Assembly (NCBI RefSeq): GCF_949628215.1
Contig: NC_134279.1
Location: 83,137,517-83,201,516, forward strand
Direction: 5' to 3'
Source of the DNA: Phalacrocorax aristotelis
Taxonomy: Eukaryota > Chordata > Aves > Suliformes > Phalacrocoracidae
DNA: 64,000 bases
Positions 21,948 to 34,515 of this stretch are shown in pieces. The position numbers and the translations under genes were made by a program. Within the stretch, counting starts at the first letter, position 1, and each line of letters begins with the position of its first letter. Under the pieces are notes generated by a model. It saw only the letters and a program-made list of their open reading frames with translations, ran no database searches and had not been told where the DNA came from.

Positions 21948-23799
21948 ATTAATCTTTTAAACAGATTGCTTAAAAAGCCCTGGAAGACATTTAAAATCCC
22001 CTGTAAATCTCTTACTAATGATTGGTGTCCTCCGATACGGATGGTATTGCTTATGAGGGAAAGGTTGTTGCTATAAATTCATAAGGGGGGAGTGGGAAAC
22101 GGCAGAACCCCCTGCAGTAATGGAAGATTTGCAACCTCCAAAACAAATAGTGCTGCTATTAACACCTCCGTGTACATACATTGAACCTTCCTTAGGTTTT
22201 TTTTGTTCAGCAGTGGCTGTGGAAGACACTGGGTTATCCCCCTCCTCTTCCCATACCCAACAAGCATATTTCAGCACCAGTGGGGGGAGAACAAAAAATA
22301 TTAACAAAAAAGACAAGTTTGTCTTCCATGAGGAGCATCCGCACGTCTTATCTTCTTTATAATCTTCAGGGGCTCTGCAAGACAGCCCATGGTTTGGGAA
22401 TAATTTTGTATAAAGGCTCTAATGTGCTAACTTGCAGCCCAAACCGTACCCGGGCGTTAGGGGGAAGAGCCTCCGGTAGGCATCAGCGTGCGTGCCTGTG
22501 TGCGAGAGCGAGGAGGAGATTTTTCTGGGTGTCTTTTTATCCCTAGGGCTGGAGTTCAAGTCAGATGCTCGTAGCGATTTTGCACTTTGTTCGACATCCA
22601 GCCGCAACTCCGGGCTGTGATGGGGGGAGGAGAAGCTGGCTGATGCTTTGTTCGAGGGGCTGGTTTGGTTTTGTTTTCTTTAAAAATCGGCTGCTTTTGT
22701 GCTGCTACGAAAATGGATGTTTGGGCAGAAGGCGTGGGGGTTTGTGTGCTGGCCCCAAACTGTTTGCAAGACGCTGGGAGGCAGCGTGGAAAGAGGCTGA
22801 GACGGAGCCAGGGCCACGCCGGTGGCATCAGCTGCTGGCGGCACCTCCTGCGCTGGAGCTGGTTTTGGGGTAAAATCTTTTACCCCCCGGGGCAGCGATG
22901 CTGGGAAGTGGCAGGTGAGGGAGGTTTGTGGTAGGAGCCCCTCCAGCATCCCTTCAAACCAGTGTTCAAACCCCAGGCAGAGATGTCTTTGCCCTTGGTT
23001 GTTTCCTACCTCTCCGCCACACCTCCGTTCGGCTTTTCCCTTTAATTCTGCGTTGGGTTTGGTGCTTTTTTGGAGCATCGAGTGGTTCGGAGCAGCAAAG
23101 CACCCTGCTGCACTCTGGCTGGATGCGTGTCCCGTCCCCGGATGCAGCGGGGGTCTCTGCACCCCATTTTCTAGGGCTCCACGATGCCCAGAGACCCCGT
23201 GTGTGTCCCCCACCAGCACAACTCGTGTGTTTATCGCACTGCTGGGGAGCTCGAAGGGAACACATCTCGCGAATAAATCTCATCGCAAATGACTTCAAGA
23301 TGGGCCCGTCTCTGCTGTCGACTGGGAAAGCTGTGCGTTTGAGGGAAGTGGCCCAAAGACGCTGTGCTCTGGGCAGGATTCACCCCAAAAACAGTGGATG
23401 GAGGGGCGGGCGGGCTCAGGCTGTGACCTGGGGACTGGGTGATTTGCTTCACCTCCGACGACGCTGGCTGCTGCTGCTGCCGCTGCCGCTCTGGTCTCGA
23501 GCCCCCCCTCCTGCCCCCGGGGCCGCGCTGGGGGTGCTTTGGCCGGAGCGAGCATCCATCCCGCCTGCAGCTCCTCGGGCTCGGGGGGCAGCACCCCAGA
23601 ACCTGCGCGGGCAACTCGGGGTCATGCTTCTGGAATCCAGTCTGCGCCGAGTTGCTTTCTGCCTTGGCTCATCCCTCTGATTTTAATTTTGACATGAAAA
23701 CACACCTGCGCCCTCATCCCCATCCCTCCCTGTCCACTGGCTGCTCGTGTTGCCTTTTCTCTTTTTATTTTTTTTGCGGGGGGAAGGACATGATTTTGT

Positions 23800-24075
23800 A
23801 AACTAATGTGGTGAAAACAGCTTTTTTTGCACAAGTCGTTGCACAATAAGGGGAAAATTTAGTAAATTAGGTTTAACTTTAAAGGGAACTTTTTTTTTTT
23901 CCTTAAAACTCACTAGCAGAGCTACTGATTAAAAGAAAAAAAAAGAGATGGACTGATTAAAAAATGGACTGCATGGTTTACAGGTTAAATTGCGTTAGAA
24001 ATTAGCATGTTGATTCCAACTGTACATTTATCCTACTGTAACTTCTATTAAACAATACAGCATATAACAGTTTAA
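23800..24075. promoter_or_regulatory. Possible conserved AT-rich non-coding element
   Basis: Unique AT-rich sequence with GTAAACTAATG, TTAGTAAATTAGG, GATTAAAA and TTAAACAATAC words, sharply different from the GC-rich stretch ending at ~23660. Enhancer-like texture only; no alignment was available. Confidence 0.25.
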
Positions 24076-24689
24076 ATAAGCGCCTGCGCTCCCTGTGGCT
24101 GTGTGCATTGCTGCGAAGGCACTGCCTTTGGCTTCACCTCGCCGGAAAAAGAATCCTAAATCCCATAAAAGACAAAATTCTACATCCCTTTTGTACAACC
24201 AGCAAAGATTTGCTGCTGAAAACACCCGGATTTACGGGTTGTCCCATGGGGAAACGACCCCTTTACGAGTGCTGGCTCCCGCACCCCGTGTTGCGTTTCC
24301 ATGCTGTGAGCCAAAGCCAAGTTTTGCCTAATTTGGTGGCTATTTTAATTGGTTTCTACCATAAACAAGCATGATTAAACCCAAGCCTGGAGTTGAAGAA
24401 GTAGCCGCCTTGCTCTCATTGATTACATCTAGGTTTGCAGATGGGGAAAGTAATCCCGAGTAGGAATTAAGGCTTTGAAGGGCAGAGCCGAGATAATAGC
24501 CAGTTCATCGAGGCAGAAAGGGGGGTTGCATTCGCTTTCTATGGGAAATCTTTTTGCCCTCTCACGTTGCGTATTTTCTTTCATGGTATTTATCATCCTT
24601 TGCAATTTGATGATTATATTAGCATGTTGGGTTGGGTTTTCTTTCCTTCTGGCCCTAACTGCGTTAGGATATTGGATTCCCCAAATACC

Positions 24690-24870
24690 TCCCAGCCCTG
24701 GCACTGAACGTGCAGTAGATTTTGGTTTCTGTAAGATGTTTGACTTGGTACCACATGGCACGTTGATTAGGAAATTAAAATGATATAAAATCAACATGAC
24801 ACAGGCTAATTAGAAACTGGCTAACTGGGAAATCTCAGCATGTAATTCCAAACAGAGGTGCAGCACCGGG
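24690..24870 (+). mobile_element. Ancient CR1-type LINE fragment (reverse transcriptase region)
   Basis: The frame around 24712-24780 reads AVDFGFCKMFDLVPHG, a degraded form of the LINE reverse-transcriptase phrase of the type 'DFSKAFDTVPH'. The following 'actggctaactgggaaatct' resembles the same ORF2 region of old amniote CR1/L3 LINEs. It is heavily diverged, with stops downstream. Confidence 0.6.
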
Positions 24871-25049
24871 GCATCTCCGTGGGGCTGGCCAATACTGAGC
24901 ACGCCAGGCTGGGGGGGGACGTGGGGGTCCTGCCCCCCCGGGTAGGGGCGATGGGGAGGTTTGGTGGAAGGCCTCAGGCGACCGGTGTGGTTCGACGTGT
25001 AGGAGTTGAGGATTTAGGGCACGTTCATGGGCTGGGGGACTCCCTCCTG

Positions 25050-25235
25050 GAGACCAGCAGCTGTGTAAAAGGATCCTGGATGGATTGTGTTCCATGAATT
25101 CCTCTAAACCTCTTTTTTTAAGCCATTTATCCCTTTTGGTTTCCATCACACCCTGGGGCAGGGAGTCCTGCTCGTTAATTTGGCGCAGTGGGGAGGAAAA
25201 GTGCTCCCTGGTGCTTGTTTCTAACTAAACCTCTG
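25050..25235 (-). mobile_element. Ancient CR1 fragment, antisense
   Basis: The stretch with 'ttccatgaattcctctaaac', 'tggggcagggagtcctgctc' and 'gaaaagtgctccctggtgct' follows the antisense 3' region of old reptile/bird CR1 families (word order and spacing match), but is very diverged. Confidence 0.55.
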
Positions 25236-26469
25236 CCAGGGGCGCTTGCACGTGCACACAGGGCAGAAGAGCATAAAAGGAGGGCAGAAACCTCCCAAAC
25301 CAAATCCATCCACCTCAAAATATTCTTGGGTGCTATCTGGCAATGGCAGTCATGAACAAAAGGAAAAGAGCCATCTCCTCTGAGAGCAGGACCCCCAAAA
25401 CACATGAAGCCCCCCAAGCCTGGCCAGCCCGCCCCGGGACCCAGCAGCCGGCGCTGCGCCACGGGTCAGGCTGGCGTCTGCTCCCGTGGGGTGGCTCCGT
25501 GCAAAGTGCCTGCGTTCAGGGCTTTAACGTTAACCCCTGTCCCCTTGGCCTGGTGTATTTTCAGTGCTGAGCAGTGCTAAGAGCAGGCTGGATGTGTGCT
25601 GCTCCAGGCTCAGGACCGTGCTACAGGAGAGCCGGGGATGCTCTGCAGCACCCATGGGGCTGAGGCGTGGTCCAGCACCGTGAGGCTCTGGTGGGAGATG
25701 GTGCCCAGAGATCTCCTCGGACCATCCTGGCCAGTGGATGAGTGGGCTGCAGCCGCAGGTACGTTTGGGGACGCGGATGTGGGATGCTGCAGCGTGCAGC
25801 GATGTTAGGCGGAGTGCTGCGGCGCGGCGGGGCTCTGCCTGCACCTAAACCAGTGCACAAAGCAGGGCCAAACCTCACCACAGCTGAGTGGCACCTCAGA
25901 GCCTCTCGGACGCCTCCGTGCCACCGAGCCTTTCACCCTGGGTGTCCTCAGGACTTCTTGTGACCCTCCCCACCGCATGCAGGGGGCTGCCAGAGCAGAG
26001 CCTGTGGTCCCAGCCCCGGGCACACGTTGCAAGCGCAGCGCTGGAGGATGGTGCCGGGTGTAGCCCCATCCATCCGAGGAGCAGTCCCTGGAGCAAACCC
26101 TCCCCAGGAACACGCCCAGGCGTCTCTGGAGAAGAGCAAACTGGGACGATGCAGCCGAGGGGGCAAGACGTGGCCCCACTCCTCCGCTCACACCCTGGCC
26201 TAGTGCCACGGGTCGCTGGGTAGATGCAGGGAGCGTGCCCTGAGCCCTTGGGATGCTCCTTTTGGTTGTCCACACCTTGCTTTTTCTGATTTTTATAAGT
26301 GTTTCTCATTTTGACATCCTGTGCGGGGCGCTGAGTTTCTGCCCTGGGGTTTAACATCCCCGTGCGGTGGCTCCCTGCCCTGCGTTTCCCGCACAGATGG
26401 GATGGAGGCCAAGTGGCACGTCTGGCTGGGTTATCGCCATCAGTATGGCTTTGTGGGGTCTGCAGGACT

Positions 26470-26720
26470 AGAGATGCTCCTGCCCTCTGCAGTGGGACAG
26501 GACCTCTGGAGGTCTCTAGGCCAGTCTCCTGCTCAAAGCAGGACTGTTGCTAACGCTAGATCAGGGTGGCTGTGGCTTTATGTTACCGAGCCTCGAGAAA
26601 CCTCCAAGGAGGGACATCCCCCATCTCTCCGGTGGCCTGTCCCAGAGCTGCACCCCCTCCCAGTGAAGACTTCCTTACTGGCCAATCTGAACACAACTCC
26701 CAGAGCATGGTTTGCTGTGC
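26470..26720 (-). mobile_element. Old CR1 fragment, antisense
   Basis: Landmarks 'ctctggaggtctctaggcca', 'tcctgctcaaagcaggac' and 'cagtgaagacttccttactg' fit the antisense 3' part of older CR1 subfamilies. Boundaries are approximate, and it may extend to ~26870. Confidence 0.6.
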
Positions 26721-27446
26721 TCGCAAGGACCGTAACTGTAGGCTTATGTTCCACCTGGTTGTCGCTGTCACCACTCGGTCTGGTCCAACAGAGCTGATAC
26801 TCAGACACCCGGTTCCCACCCTGTGGCTCCTTCCTAGGGTGACATCAGGCAGACCATTGTAACGGGGCTGCTGAGCATGCAGACTGATGACTTGAGGAGA
26901 GAGCAAAGCCACAGCTTGATGCAGGCATCTTCCAGGCCCAAGCCCTTAGTCTGTCCCCTGGCAGCTCCATTCCTGGGGCTGCTGAAGCTGGCTCCATTAA
27001 GGAGGAAAATCCCATGGGCTGGAGACAGGATTGTCTGACAACCTCATTTTCCTGCAGCCTCAGCCAATCTCATCAAGGAAGGAGGTTAAGAGGTAAATCA
27101 AGGTGAAGGCAAGAAAGGACAGAGACAGGAGGAAATAAATGCTCAGGAATACCTGTTGAAAAGTATTTGTCTCGCTTGCCTCAAAGAAAATAAGGAGGGA
27201 AAAAAAAACCTCTCTGCGTGTGGTTGCTTGTGTGTTTGGGATTCAACTCTTTGGAAAACAGCTACAGCACATGCAACAAGAAAGACAACCTTGTTGGGTG
27301 ATCACTAACCTGTGAGTCAGGGTAGTGTCTGTGGGCAGGAGGCTGCAGGGGAGCCAAAACCTTCCCCAACAAGCCCCAGATTGGTTGAGCAGCAGGTGGT
27401 GATGGCCCAGGCATCCCCTTCTCTTCGTCGGCTGCAAAGGTTGACT

Positions 27447-27463
27447 AGGTCAGATCTAGGTCC
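27447..27463 (+). promoter_or_regulatory. Weak DR5-type nuclear receptor site
   Basis: AGGTCA, a five-base spacer GATCT, then AGGTCC (one mismatch in the second half-site). A single site of this quality is expected by chance in a window of this size. Confidence 0.2.
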
Positions 27464-29064
27464 CTGCACACAGGCAGGGGAACACTGCCCGAAACACCTG
27501 GGCTCGCGTCAGACCTCAAAGCCTCTGTCTGGGAGTCTGCTTCTTGGAGGTGCTGGGCGGATCTCGTTAGGTCCTGTGGTGCTAAACTGATACCCGTTGT
27601 GGTTAAATTCCCCCTTTGAATGAGTGAGGATTTGGTTCCCAGACACCTATGTGGAAGCCTTTCCAGCATCTCACTTCTCAGATACCCATGTCCCACCAGC
27701 GTTTGTCTGAGACCAGTCGGCGCTTGCTTGCTTTTGTGTCAGCTCTTGTTCTTCAACTTTATTAGCTCTTTCCCCTCCTTGGTGTTGTCTCTCTTGATAT
27801 GAGGAAAGAGAGAAATCACCCCGTCTTCTCAGCTGGGGTTTTCCCTGCCCGGCGCAGCCCAGGGGCTTTAGGGTCCCCATCCCTCTCTCTTTTCTGGTTG
27901 CCATTGCCCACACATGTTCCCATCTGAGCCTCTCTTTCAGCACGATGGACCACAAATGTGCATGCTGCAAGGAGCTGCCAGGACTGGTGCGTACACGGGC
28001 ATTAATGCATCCCTGTCTCACCTGGAAATGTCTCACCAGCTACTGAACACCCTCTTTCAGTGCTATGACAAAATTGCTTCGTTGCAGACAGTGACCATCG
28101 CGCCCAGGTTTCTCTTCTCGTTGGCCATTTTGAGGGGAAGGGCTCTTCGCTTGGTGCACGACCCTGCGCTTGGCTCTGACGGACGGCTCTGGCCCTGCTC
28201 GTCGCGGTTGCTCAGTTCTTCCCAGCAGACATCGCCGTGATCCCTGGCGGTGGTGATGCTGTTGCGGTGTGGAGGGTTTGCCAGGTTTTCTTCTGCTATG
28301 GGTCAAAAAGAGTTCTGGCAGGATAGGGAAGCTTGTGTGAGATGGATGGGAGAATATGGCCATCTTAATGAACTTCTTCCCACCCCTGAGAGCAAGGAGC
28401 AGGCAGGCAGGTGGGCACTGGACCAGAAACACCACCAGGGTCTGCAGGACTGAAGAGCTTAAAGCAAAAGTGGAGGAAGAAAGCTGATACAGACAGCTGT
28501 CATCACATGCCCAGAGAGCACAGGTGAAGGAGGTTGTTAGAGCAGATAAATAGGAGAAGGGAGAGGAACAGGTAGCCCAGAGATAGTGTGACCTGTGATG
28601 AGGGTGGGTGAGGAGGATGAAGCAGCTAGGGAAGGATTGCACCTCCCCTGGCAAGAAGACTGGATGATGTCCAAGAGGGATGAGCACAGAGCATTACGTA
28701 CAGGGGAAGAAATGCGGGTGGGGAGACACAGGAGGTGGAGGAACCGGATTTGGGATGTGAAACTGGGTCACGCGGGGGTAACGCTGCGGAGCAGTGGCAA
28801 TGCCAAGAGAGGGCAAGGATGGTCGAGCCAGATGGTGACGAAGACAAGGGTGTGGGAGCATCGTGCAGTGATGCTGCGTGATGGGGAAGAAGCAAGATGG
28901 GACCACTTGGGGTAATCGGGACTTTTCTCCTTTCCTCCTTGATGCTTCCTTGGTGTTTTGTCCAAATGCACCACAGTGCATCCTATCCCCAGGTGGGACC
29001 AGGCAGCGTTCCTCCTGGTGACAGCCCCTTCATCTTCGCTCTGTGCCGTGATTATGAGGCCCAC

Positions 29065-29345
29065 GTGGCTTCACGGCCCTGCTAATTGCATTCTGTGGGG
29101 CAGTAATTGAATGAAGGCTCACGAGAGCCATGGATCAAAGGCAGGCGCCCATCAATATCTGCCTGCCCCAGAATCCGATTAGCAGGGAGAAGGCATAAAT
29201 CACGGCTGCCCCTCCCTGACCCAGCAATACTTAATGCAGGTACGGCGCCTATGCTGGTGTCAGGGAAATCTGATTTGCTCACGAAAGGTTAAGCAACACT
29301 GTGGATGAAAAATTATTGCGATGCTGTGTCTCCTCGGCAGTCATT
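29065..29345. promoter_or_regulatory. Possible developmental enhancer block
   Basis: Unique sequence with two TAATTG homeodomain words (29083-29088, 29104-29109), GATTAG, ATCAATAT, a GGCATAAATCA word and ATTATTGC. Compositionally it stands apart from the surrounding GC-rich DNA. Function is inferred from motif density only. Confidence 0.3.
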
Positions 29346-32269
29346 CATCTCCGCGCCGCTTGCCGTGGGATGGAGGGGCTGCCCGAGCAGGCTTTGGGAG
29401 ATGATTACTCAACGTCGCTGAGACGTGTGAAGTGTTAAAGACCCCCCGGCGGGGCACGGGGCGGTCGTTTGTATTCATTAGCCGGCCCGCTGCAGATGTC
29501 GGCTCACTCTCTGAGGGGGAGCAGAGACGCACGCTTGCTGCCTGGGTCCTCACTTACAGTCCTCGGTGAAGTGGTGGGACCTGATTTCTTCTCCCTTGGT
29601 GGCCCCGGGCACTTGTTGCTCCACTGTGCAGGGGACTCCCATCTGAGGAAGGCGATCCTGCTTCTCTTCCACCCACGGTCCTGGTAGCAAAATCATCCCA
29701 GCGGGGCCAGGCAGCTGCTGAATGCAGGGGACAGCCCGTGTGGACACCTGGAAAGAACCTGAACTTCAGTGTTTTTCACTGCTGTCCCTGTTTTAGGCTC
29801 AAGTTGCGACGGCCCCCGGGACTGTGCAGAGTATAGAGGATGCTCTACAGCCCCATCCCACCACTATCGTTTGCAGCTCTGGTAATGTTTCTCCACCATG
29901 AAGTGCAAAAGCCCTGGCTGAAAGCAGCGCTTGGCTCTTCTCCTCGCCAAATCTTTGGCACTGAGTTTCACTCTGCCCTACCAGCCTCTTAGCAATCCAA
30001 AGCCACGGGTTTTCCAAGGCAGAGCCTGGTGGGTGACTGGATCTCTAGGTACGTTTCAGTTCCCATCTCTCCAGGAAAGGATGGGCAATGGCCTCTAAGC
30101 TGTCATGTTTGGGCAGGTCTTCCCTACCTTCCTGCCTTACGCTCTTCTACTTCTCCACAGCATCATGATTCAGGTTAGGAGAAACCCACAGAAGAGGGGG
30201 AAAGTGTCCTTCAGGTGTATATCCTTAATATTGGCCATGCTGAGGGATGGACCCTCAGCTGGCAGTGGCTCCAGCAGTGGGTGCTCCTCTCTCAGCACCC
30301 TCAGCCCCACCTGAAGCTGCAGCTTCTCCTGCTCGTTGCCGCACAGCTTTGGGGCTTTTTGAGGCAGGGAGACTTGCTTTATAAGGGAGAGACCACTGAG
30401 AACCTAATATTTATTGCCCAGATTTGCTTTTGGTGGGTATTAGGTACATACCAATGGGCTATAAGGAGGAAGACCCTGGCTGACGTTCCCCAGGGGTTGA
30501 GACATAAGCATAACTTTATCTCGGCTGGGTCCTTTCCTAACCTCAGCTGCCCGCAGCTCCACCGGCTCATGAGAAAGCAGAAAGCTATGTGAAGAGCCTG
30601 AAGCAGCTGCTGGCAGGGTGCGCCTGGACCGGCTTCTGCTGAAACCGTGGCTGTTGGAGGTGGAAATCCCTGGTTTATCTGTTGAGCACCTGCTTCTGGC
30701 CTCGGCATCACAGGTTGTGCTATGAAACCCCTCCAGCTCTTCTGCGCACCTCTTTCTAGGTACAGACTGGGATGTGTCCACTTACACCCATCCGCTGGGC
30801 GGGCTGATGGCAGGATGTAAGGCAGCCTGAAGTCACTGCGGTCGGAAGAATGTGGGTTTGCATCAGACCATTGACAGGAGGTGGAGCAGAGCATGGTGCA
30901 ACAGCCTGAGGCCCTGAGCTAAACATTTGCTGTGCGTCTGTGATGCTCAGCCCCGTCCTCCCCGCCCCATCGTGGTCTGCCATGTCCTGCTGAGAGCTCT
31001 CCTGCTCCAAGGAATCACCCTTCATTGCCGCGGAAAGACAATCGCTTAAGAGATGCAAAACCTGGCTGGGGAATTAACTTCCTTGGTGGGACTGGTTGGG
31101 AGTCTTGTTCCCTGACGGGCAAAACGTGCCCAGCATGGGGCTGGCGAGACGATTGAAGCATCTTTGTACCTGGCACATGGATTCAGCTCCCTTTGGGTAC
31201 TTCGTGGTTGAAGCAGCTGAGAATATTTTTCAACTCAGAACGGGTGGTGGAGGGAGGGATCTCAACAGCATTTACAGGGAGGAGGTTGCAATAGCACAGC
31301 TGGGCTTCAGGTTGCATGTGCTGCCAGAAGCATGAGGGTGTTACCAGGCTAAAGGGTGAGTGCAGACAGCAAGGGGTGACACAGACCTGCCACCTGTATT
31401 TTGTTACTAAGGACCTGGTCAGAAGTCCCCCAGAGCTGCGATGCAGCGTGGAGCAAGCCCTTGGTGTGCAGAAGCGATGTGAGCGGCATCGGTCAGGATG
31501 CCCTTCGTTCTCCGCAGGAACCGCCAGCTTCCCTGGAAAGCGATGGCTTCAGTGCCGCAGAGCTGCGGCGACATTTGGCTTCCCGCCCTCCTGAGCTGCT
31601 TCGTTTCACCGGCAGACACAGGAGAAATCACCAGCACGGCCACACACTGTGCGCTAGTTTCTGCTTCAACAAAAAAATCACCCTTCTCCAGCACTGCTTG
31701 GGAGAAGACAACGCCACTGTCAGCTTGGCAGAGGGGATGCAAAACCAGCTCATCCCCAAGGGCAGACTGGGCCGCACATAACCTTCAAGGTCATGTCCTG
31801 GACATCTTGGCATCGAAAGCTTCACTGTGGCGACCTACACAGGCAGAAAATCCCTATGAACAAGCGGTCGTGGGGATGATCCTGCACATCCAGACCCCAG
31901 GAGTGGTGAAGTTGCCGCTTTCCTGCCTGGCTCCAGTGTTCTCCCACCTCAGGAGAGGTTTGTGAGCTTTGTCTGCAGGCAGATGAGCCCAGGGCTCGTG
32001 CGCACGTGTGGTGGCATGCAGGGATAGATAGCATCTCTCTGGGGTTTGGCCCCAAGGTGCTGGAAAGAGCGCATGAGGGTGCTGGCTTCATCGAAAACCC
32101 AGCCCGGTGTTGGACACTGAGCGCAGTATATGTCAGGACTGGCCTTTTGGGGTTACCAGGGCAAGATTTCCCCACCACTGACTTCAGCTTAAGACCAAAC
32201 CCTTAGTCCTAACCCAAGAAAACATTTCACACCTGCTCAAATGCTTTCAAGCCTCTGGGATGCTTTCCC

Positions 32270-32760
32270 AGGGTACGGCTGCAGCGAAAGCCCCCAGGCT
32301 GTGTCTATGCCAGCAAATTAAACAGTTCCAGGGCTCAGACAACAATTATCCTCGCTGTTAAATTATTAGCACTCGTCCCGGGTAATTCTCAGGCATGGCT
32401 CAGGAGTGTGCGTGGCCCCAGACCCTTCCCAACAGGCGGGTTGGATGTGGCCACCCTGTTTTGGCAGGTAGGGGAGGGCATTTCAGTGGGCAAAGGCTTG
32501 TCCCTGCCAGATGGCCTCGGGGCCGGAGGACGGTCCCAGGCACGTCCGTCGTGCCGGTGCAGAGGTAACCTCTGCGCTTCTGCAGCGCGGACACGGTCAG
32601 CCAGGCTCTCACTTAACAAACCTACCCGCTTGGATAGTTACCAAACATGCAGCCGTGAATACCTAAGTGATAGTAATTAATCGTAATTGCAAACATTCGT
32701 ATTAATTTACAGTAGCATCACTTTTAATTTTTCTTTTTTTTCTTTTTTTGCCAGGATGCT
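32270..32760. promoter_or_regulatory. Two AT-rich enhancer-like blocks
   Basis: Block one (about 32300-32400) has AAATTAAACAG, ACAATTATCC and AAATTATTAGC. Block two (about 32610-32730) has AGTAATTAATCGTAATTGC and ATTAATTTAC. A GC-rich stretch separates them. Overlapping homeodomain-type TAATTA/TAATTG cores are frequent. Confidence 0.25.
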
Positions 32761-33689
32761 TATTTTTGCTGATTAAGGCCATGCCTGCCACAGCTGGTAT
32801 TGTCACCAGGAAAGGCCTAATTCCTGGGAGCAGAGACAAGAAGAGGCCCTCACCTTTCCACCAGCTGGCGAGACACAGTCGGCTCCTGCCGTGCCTCCCA
32901 GCCCTCCTGGGAAAGCCGCTTACCCCCGAAACCGGGACCCGGCAGTGCATGTATCAACCGGCACCGGAGAAATCTCCGTCGCCACCCGAGGCTGCCCGAG
33001 CTGCCTGCTCCTGCTCCTCCCGTGCCATGCACCTCATAAAACCTTCATGCTTCCCTGGAACTTTTGATCTGCCTGTCTGCCGGGGAGGTTGGTTGGGCAG
33101 GCAAGATTTGCATGCTGGAATTCCAATGAGGAAGTTTCCCCCGTGCAGAGGGGGCTGACTTCTTCCTTGCTTTTTGGCTTATTATATTTATAGTTGTTTT
33201 TCTAGTCATCTAGCAGACAATCATTTATTATCCCCCCCCACTGAGGACTACTAGAAAGCAGGTGAATGTGACGTGGGACATCCTTAACCCCCGAGTCATC
33301 CTGACCCTGTTCCCATGTAGATAAGCTGATGGTGAAAGCACGTCTTGGGCTTTCTGAGACACACCTAGTTGCTTGGCTCCCTTCTAAATATGTTTTTTTA
33401 CAGCCGTCCTCCCCACCCCGCTGGGGAAATTGCACCCAAGGGAAGCTGAGCGTGACTGCATCTGGGTAATGCTACGCCCAGGAAGAGCCAGGGAGAACTG
33501 ATGCTCAGGAAAACCATTCTCCTCATCAAAAAATCATGGCAGAGGGAAGGTGTGAGCTCGGTTCTGCTGGGCATGGTCCAAGCATCCAGCCTCTCTCTGC
33601 AGCTTGGTGCCACTGAGCCCTCTGAGCCTGAATTTGTGGGCTACAGCGCTGGAAGGGCACAGACCTGTTGGAGGGAATCTGGAGCTGGG

Positions 33690-33960
33690 CTGCAAAAGAG
33701 ACCAGAGGACTGGAAATCATGGCCAAGGAAGGAAGATCAAAAGGCTTGCAGTTGTTTAGTTTAGGAAAACTTTATAACAGCCTACAAATATGTAACAGGC
33801 TTGTGCAAAGAGGAAGGGAATGAACTGTTCTTCGTGTTCACTAGGAACGGGACAGGAGGTAATTGGCCTAAATTACATCCAGAGAAGTTGAAGTTAGGAA
33901 GAACATTTTTCTATGGTGAGGACAGGCATTTCCATTGGGGGCTGCGGCGAGGCAGCGTCT
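33690..33960 (+). mobile_element. Old CR1 fragment, sense
   Basis: The run 'gtttagtttaggaaaacttt', 'tgcaaagaggaagggaatga', 'aggaacgggacaggaggtaa' and 'gaagttaggaagaacatttt' is the sense counterpart of the CR1 3' region seen antisense at 7.2 and 10.4 kb, but more diverged. A probable detached 3' end lies at 34465-34515. Confidence 0.6.
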
Positions 33961-34464
33961 CTGCCCCTGGAGGTTTGTGAAAACGGAGGACCAACGTGTG
34001 TCGGGAGCGGTTTGGGCTGGAGCCCTGCACAGATCTGGGGTGAGCCATGGGCTGGATGCCATGCCGTGCCACGCCACGCCAGAAAAATGCATCTGGAGGA
34101 TTTTTGAGTCATTCTCAGCACTGCGGAGCAGCACAGGGAGGAGGCAGCTCAGGTCCCCCCAGCTTCGGGGCCGGGAGGTGGTGGGAGCTGCTGCCTTTCG
34201 GTAGCAGGGGCGCAAGCTGGATGGTCGAAATAATCCAGAAACAGAGTGGTTTTAAACACTGCTTTCAGGGTTTTCTTTCTTGTTTGTTCAAGCAAGAGCT
34301 TTTCAGTGATCCTGTGTCTAAGCCAGCTGGGAACAGGGCTTCTTAAATCAGTTTTGCTGCTGCAGGCGAGTAGGATCATCACCCCCTCTTCCCTTGAGTC
34401 TTCCCCGACATGCACTTCCCTTCCACAAAATTAGAAAGTAAGCAGTTTAGTGCTCTGCTCATGA

Positions 34465-34515
34465 AATCTGGGGCTCCCTGAATGAGGTTGCCTTTGAGGT
34501 CCTTCCAGCCTTATC
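34465..34515 (+). mobile_element. CR1 3' terminal scrap, sense
   Basis: 'ctgaatgaggttgcctttga' followed by 'ggtccttccagcctta' matches the very end of CR1. It may be the continuation of the copy at 33.7 kb after an insertion. Confidence 0.5.

Larger units (their letters stand above)
18475..21960 (+). other. EXOC6B: EXOC6B 3' UTR and immediate downstream sequence
   Basis: Non-coding sequence after the EXOC6B stop. The first ~200 bases (to about 18680) are AT-rich and look like a 3' UTR start. A 20-base T run is at 18761-18780. The UTR end is not determinable here: the best candidates are an ATTAAA at 21121-21126 and a canonical AATAAA at 21942-21947. GC-rich sequence at 19.2-19.6 kb shows open frames in several phases, but none resembles a known protein. 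Confidence 0.5.

Noticed and set aside
22928..23680. 250-codon plus-strand open frame
   Set aside because: Overlapping frames on both strands in CpG-rich DNA, with no domain or homology that I recognise.
28040..28687. 215-codon minus-strand open frame
   Set aside because: Unrecognised composition-driven frame in a purine-rich region; no supporting splice or promoter signals.
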